A stretch of 16,459 nucleotides of DNA from Nitrospinota bacterium (GTDB taxonomy: Bacteria; Nitrospinota_A; JADGAW01), in contig JADGAW010000028.1 in assembly GCA_015231815.1 (NCBI GenBank), forward strand, positions 1-16,459, read 5' to 3'. The position numbers were made by a program, and so were the translations under genes. The notes under the pieces were generated by a model. That model was not told the DNA's origin. It saw only the letters and a list, made by a program, of their open reading frames with translations, and made no database searches. Below, one piece after another: positions 14,814 through 16,459 of the stretch; the stretch's first letter is position 1; each line of letters starts with the position of its first letter.

Positions 14814-15599
14814 ATGAGAACGGTAATTACTACTTTGGCAATTTCCTTCCTGTTTTTTGCTCCACGAAACCTGCATGCAGAGGAAAACTCACAAAAGTTT
14901 ACGGTTAAATGCTCTGAAGCAGCACCTCTTCTCGAGTCTGCATATCAAAAAAACGATTTGGAACTTGTAGAAAAAATTGAAACCTTCTGGAACAAGAAAG
15001 AAATTAGGTTTCCGGAAAAACAGATGTCTTATTCCGGTACCATTTATATACGAGATGAAATCAATGGTGCTTGTACTCCCGATGAAGATCATGCAGTAAA
15101 GGATGTTATTGCAAAATTCAATAAAATTGCTGAAGTTCCTCTCGTGGTAAATGATGAACAAAATACAAAAGAAGAACAGTCCTGGGTTAGCTGGACCTAT
15201 GACCCCAATAATAAAAAAGAACACCTGGTTGATACCGACAAAAATTCCTCATACGGAATGCCCTTTGAAGGTCAGATGATGGTTTACCCGGAATCATGGA
15301 AAAAAACTGAAAAAAAACAAGGAAAACTAAAATTCGGTGAAAAGCCCCTTAAAGATGTTTATGACCCCAAAAAGAAACCTCAATGGCCAGATTTAACGGT
15401 AAAAAAATCTATTAAAAAAGAAGAGGTTTTTGTCGAAACCAGAAAAAAGAAGGTTACAAGAAGTTTTGGAAAAGCTCCATTAAAAGATGTTTTCAATCAA
15501 GACAAACAACCTGAATGGATAAAACTTCCCCCAAAAAAAGAAGAAAAATTCTGTCCTGTATTGTGTAACGACACAAAATCAAATCCTTCCATCCTCTAA
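14814..15599 (+). CDS. secreted protein of unknown function with duplicated FG-PLKDV-W motif
   Basis: I do not recognise a family. The 261-residue product starts with a clear Sec signal peptide (ITTLAISFLFFAP, likely cleavage after HA at 22), so it is periplasmic or exported. The mature part has four cysteines, Cys33, Cys87, Cys247 and Cys251 (the last two as CPVLC), enough for two disulfides. A Lys-rich C-terminal half holds two copies of a 22-residue repeat, 173-194 and 217-238, sharing FG, PLKDV, an aromatic, K, P, W and L at the same positions. AAGGA lies 8 bases before the ATG. It follows the FliJ-TPR gene by 27 bases, so probably the last gene of the flagellar operon. A motor or envelope accessory role is inference from position only. 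Confidence 0.85.
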   Translation: MRTVITTLAISFLFFAPRNLHAEENSQKFTVKCSEAAPLLESAYQKNDLELVEKIETFWNKKEIRFPEKQMSYSGTIYIRDEINGACTPDEDHAVKDVIAKFNKIAEVPLVVNDEQNTKEEQSWVSWTYDPNNKKEHLVDTDKNSSYGMPFEGQMMVYPESWKKTEKKQGKLKFGEKPLKDVYDPKKKPQWPDLTVKKSIKKEEVFVETRKKKVTRSFGKAPLKDVFNQDKQPEWIKLPPKKEEKFCPVLCNDTKSNPSIL

Positions 15600-16459
15600 A
15601 GGTTGTAAATTATATCCATAAGGGAATTTTCCAGATTTTCATACTGGAAAGTAAAGCCACACTCCCTAACAGCATCGGCAACAACATATTGACTGGAAGT
15701 GAGTATTTGAGACATTTCCCCCAACACTATTTTTAAAACAAGTTCAGGAACAGGAAAAATTGCCGGGCACGTTAATACTTTTGCAAGAACACGGGTAAAT
15801 TCTTCGTTTGTAACAGGAGTTGGAGAAATTCCGTTAATTATCCCAAGACATTTTCCTTCAGCCGCACAAAGATAAATTTCCGATAAATCTTTAATGTGAA
15901 TCCAACTCATCCACTGATTACCACTCCCTAGTTTTCCACCAAGTCCCATTTTGAATATTGGCAACATTTTCCCCAAAGCACCTCCACCTTTTCCCAATAC
16001 GATACCTGTCCGCACGATAGCCACCTCGATACCAAAATCCTTCGCCTTCAAAGCTTCCATTTCCCATTCCTGACAACTCTCGCTTAAAAAACCACTTCCG
16101 GGAACCGACCCTTCCCTTAAGAGTTCATCCCCTCGATCACCGTAAAAACCAATAGCAGAAGCGGATACAAAAACCTTTGGCTTATTGTTCGCTTCTGCCA
16201 TTCCTTTTACAAGATTTTGAGTTCCAATTACTCGTGAATTACGAATTCTTTTCTTTTTTGTTTCTGTCCAACGACCAGTGGCAATATTTTCACCAGAAAG
16301 GTTTATAACTGAATCAATATTTTCAAAAGCCTCGGAGGGAGGTACTTCTTTTTCAGGATCCCAAGGGTAAGCAACGTTAATGGTGGGAAGCTTTATTTTT
16401 GCCGTTTTAATTGAAGGAGATGATATAAACGACCCTATTGGCGATGCTGTTCGTTCTGT
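15596..16459 (-). CDS. TIGR01777-family NAD(P)-dependent epimerase, 5' end missing and replaced by fliI-derived sequence
   Basis: An SDR-type nucleotide-sugar-epimerase-like protein; substrate unknown. Reading from the right, the authentic sequence starts near 16394 (VAYPWDPEKE) and continues with INLSGENIATGRWTE, SASAIGFYGDRG, VRTGIVLGKGGGALGKM and WMSWIHIKDL. A DUF1731-like C-terminal domain (from about PVPELVLKIVLGEM) follows. All match the YfcH/SDR39U1 type, normally about 300 residues. The N-terminal glycine-rich Rossmann motif is absent. The frame happens to stay open to the window edge, but bases 16402-16459 are an exact copy of fliI on the opposite strand and do not encode an SDR N terminus. 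Its TAG (15596-15598) interlocks with the TAA (15597-15599) of the upstream convergent gene. Confidence 0.88.
   Translation of the reverse strand, partial: TERTASPIGSFISSPSIKTAKIKLPTINVAYPWDPEKEVPPSEAFENIDSVINLSGENIATGRWTETKKKRIRNSRVIGTQNLVKGMAEANNKPKVFVSASAIGFYGDRGDELLREGSVPGSGFLSESCQEWEMEALKAKDFGIEVAIVRTGIVLGKGGGALGKMLPIFKMGLGGKLGSGNQWMSWIHIKDLSEIYLCAAEGKCLGIINGISPTPVTNEEFTRVLAKVLTCPAIFPVPELVLKIVLGEMSQILTSSQYVVADAVRECGFTFQYENLENSLMDIIYNL
16402..16459 (+). repeat. 58-bp direct repeat, copy 2 (displaced fliI fragment at window end)
   Basis: These last 58 bases are identical to 13169-13226 of fliI and run to the final base, so the true extent is unknown. They interrupt the 5' end of the minus-strand epimerase. 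The most likely explanation is a chimeric or repeat-mediated contig end; a real small duplication is possible. Confidence 0.97.

Noticed and set aside
16202..16401. Start of the epimerase at the internal ATG 16201
   Set aside because: The 66 codons upstream of that ATG carry conserved family sequence (NLSGEN, TGRWTE), so the ATG is internal and the true start lies beyond the displaced segment.

Overview
The window comes from an AT-rich, Gram-negative, flagellated bacterium. A chromosomal setting is suggested by aroB, glnB-glnA, pdxA and alr. The Gram-negative reading rests on a lipobox-containing TPR protein and a Sec-exported protein in the flagellar cluster. A clear sigma-54 promoter before the rod genes, the flgB-flgC-fliF-fliG-fliH-fliI-fliJ order and the free-standing REC-HisKA-HATPase kinase would suit a deltaproteobacterial-type lineage (Desulfobacterota, SAR324, Bdellovibrionota). 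That placement is inference only. Both ends cut through genes, so the window is probably a whole contig.

Layout. Positions 1-895 (minus) hold the N-terminal 298 codons of aroB. Divergent from it is glnB-glnA (1114-2923), a PII regulator and a type I glutamine synthetase, closed by a strong intrinsic terminator. A soluble receiver/histidine-kinase hybrid follows (3123-4319) and converges on pdxA (minus, vitamin B6 synthesis). Then come a small antitoxin-like gene and a RelE/ParE-like toxin reading frame broken by a frameshift in a poly-A tract (5625-6129), converging on alr (minus, D-alanine supply for peptidoglycan). The space between alr and flgB carries an odd array of 7-bp and 6-bp pyrimidine-rich tandem repeats and the sigma-54 promoter.

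The flagellar operon (7637-14786) builds the rod (FlgB, FlgC), MS ring (FliF), rotor switch (FliG) and export ATPase complex (FliH, FliI, FliJ). FliE, normally encoded between flgC and fliF, is absent here. The most unusual gene is the last: FliJ continues in frame, without a stop, into a lipoprotein-like signal/anchor segment and a periplasmic TPR protein of CpoB/YbgF type. It is followed by an unrecognised secreted protein with a duplicated 22-residue motif and four cysteines. Together these could be a lineage-specific motor or export accessory module.

The right end encodes a TIGR01777-type NAD(P)-dependent epimerase (minus). Its N-terminal Rossmann segment is not there: the last 58 bases of the window are an exact direct copy of an internal piece of fliI. 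This looks like a chimeric or repeat-collapsed contig end, and sequence beyond about 16394 should not be trusted.
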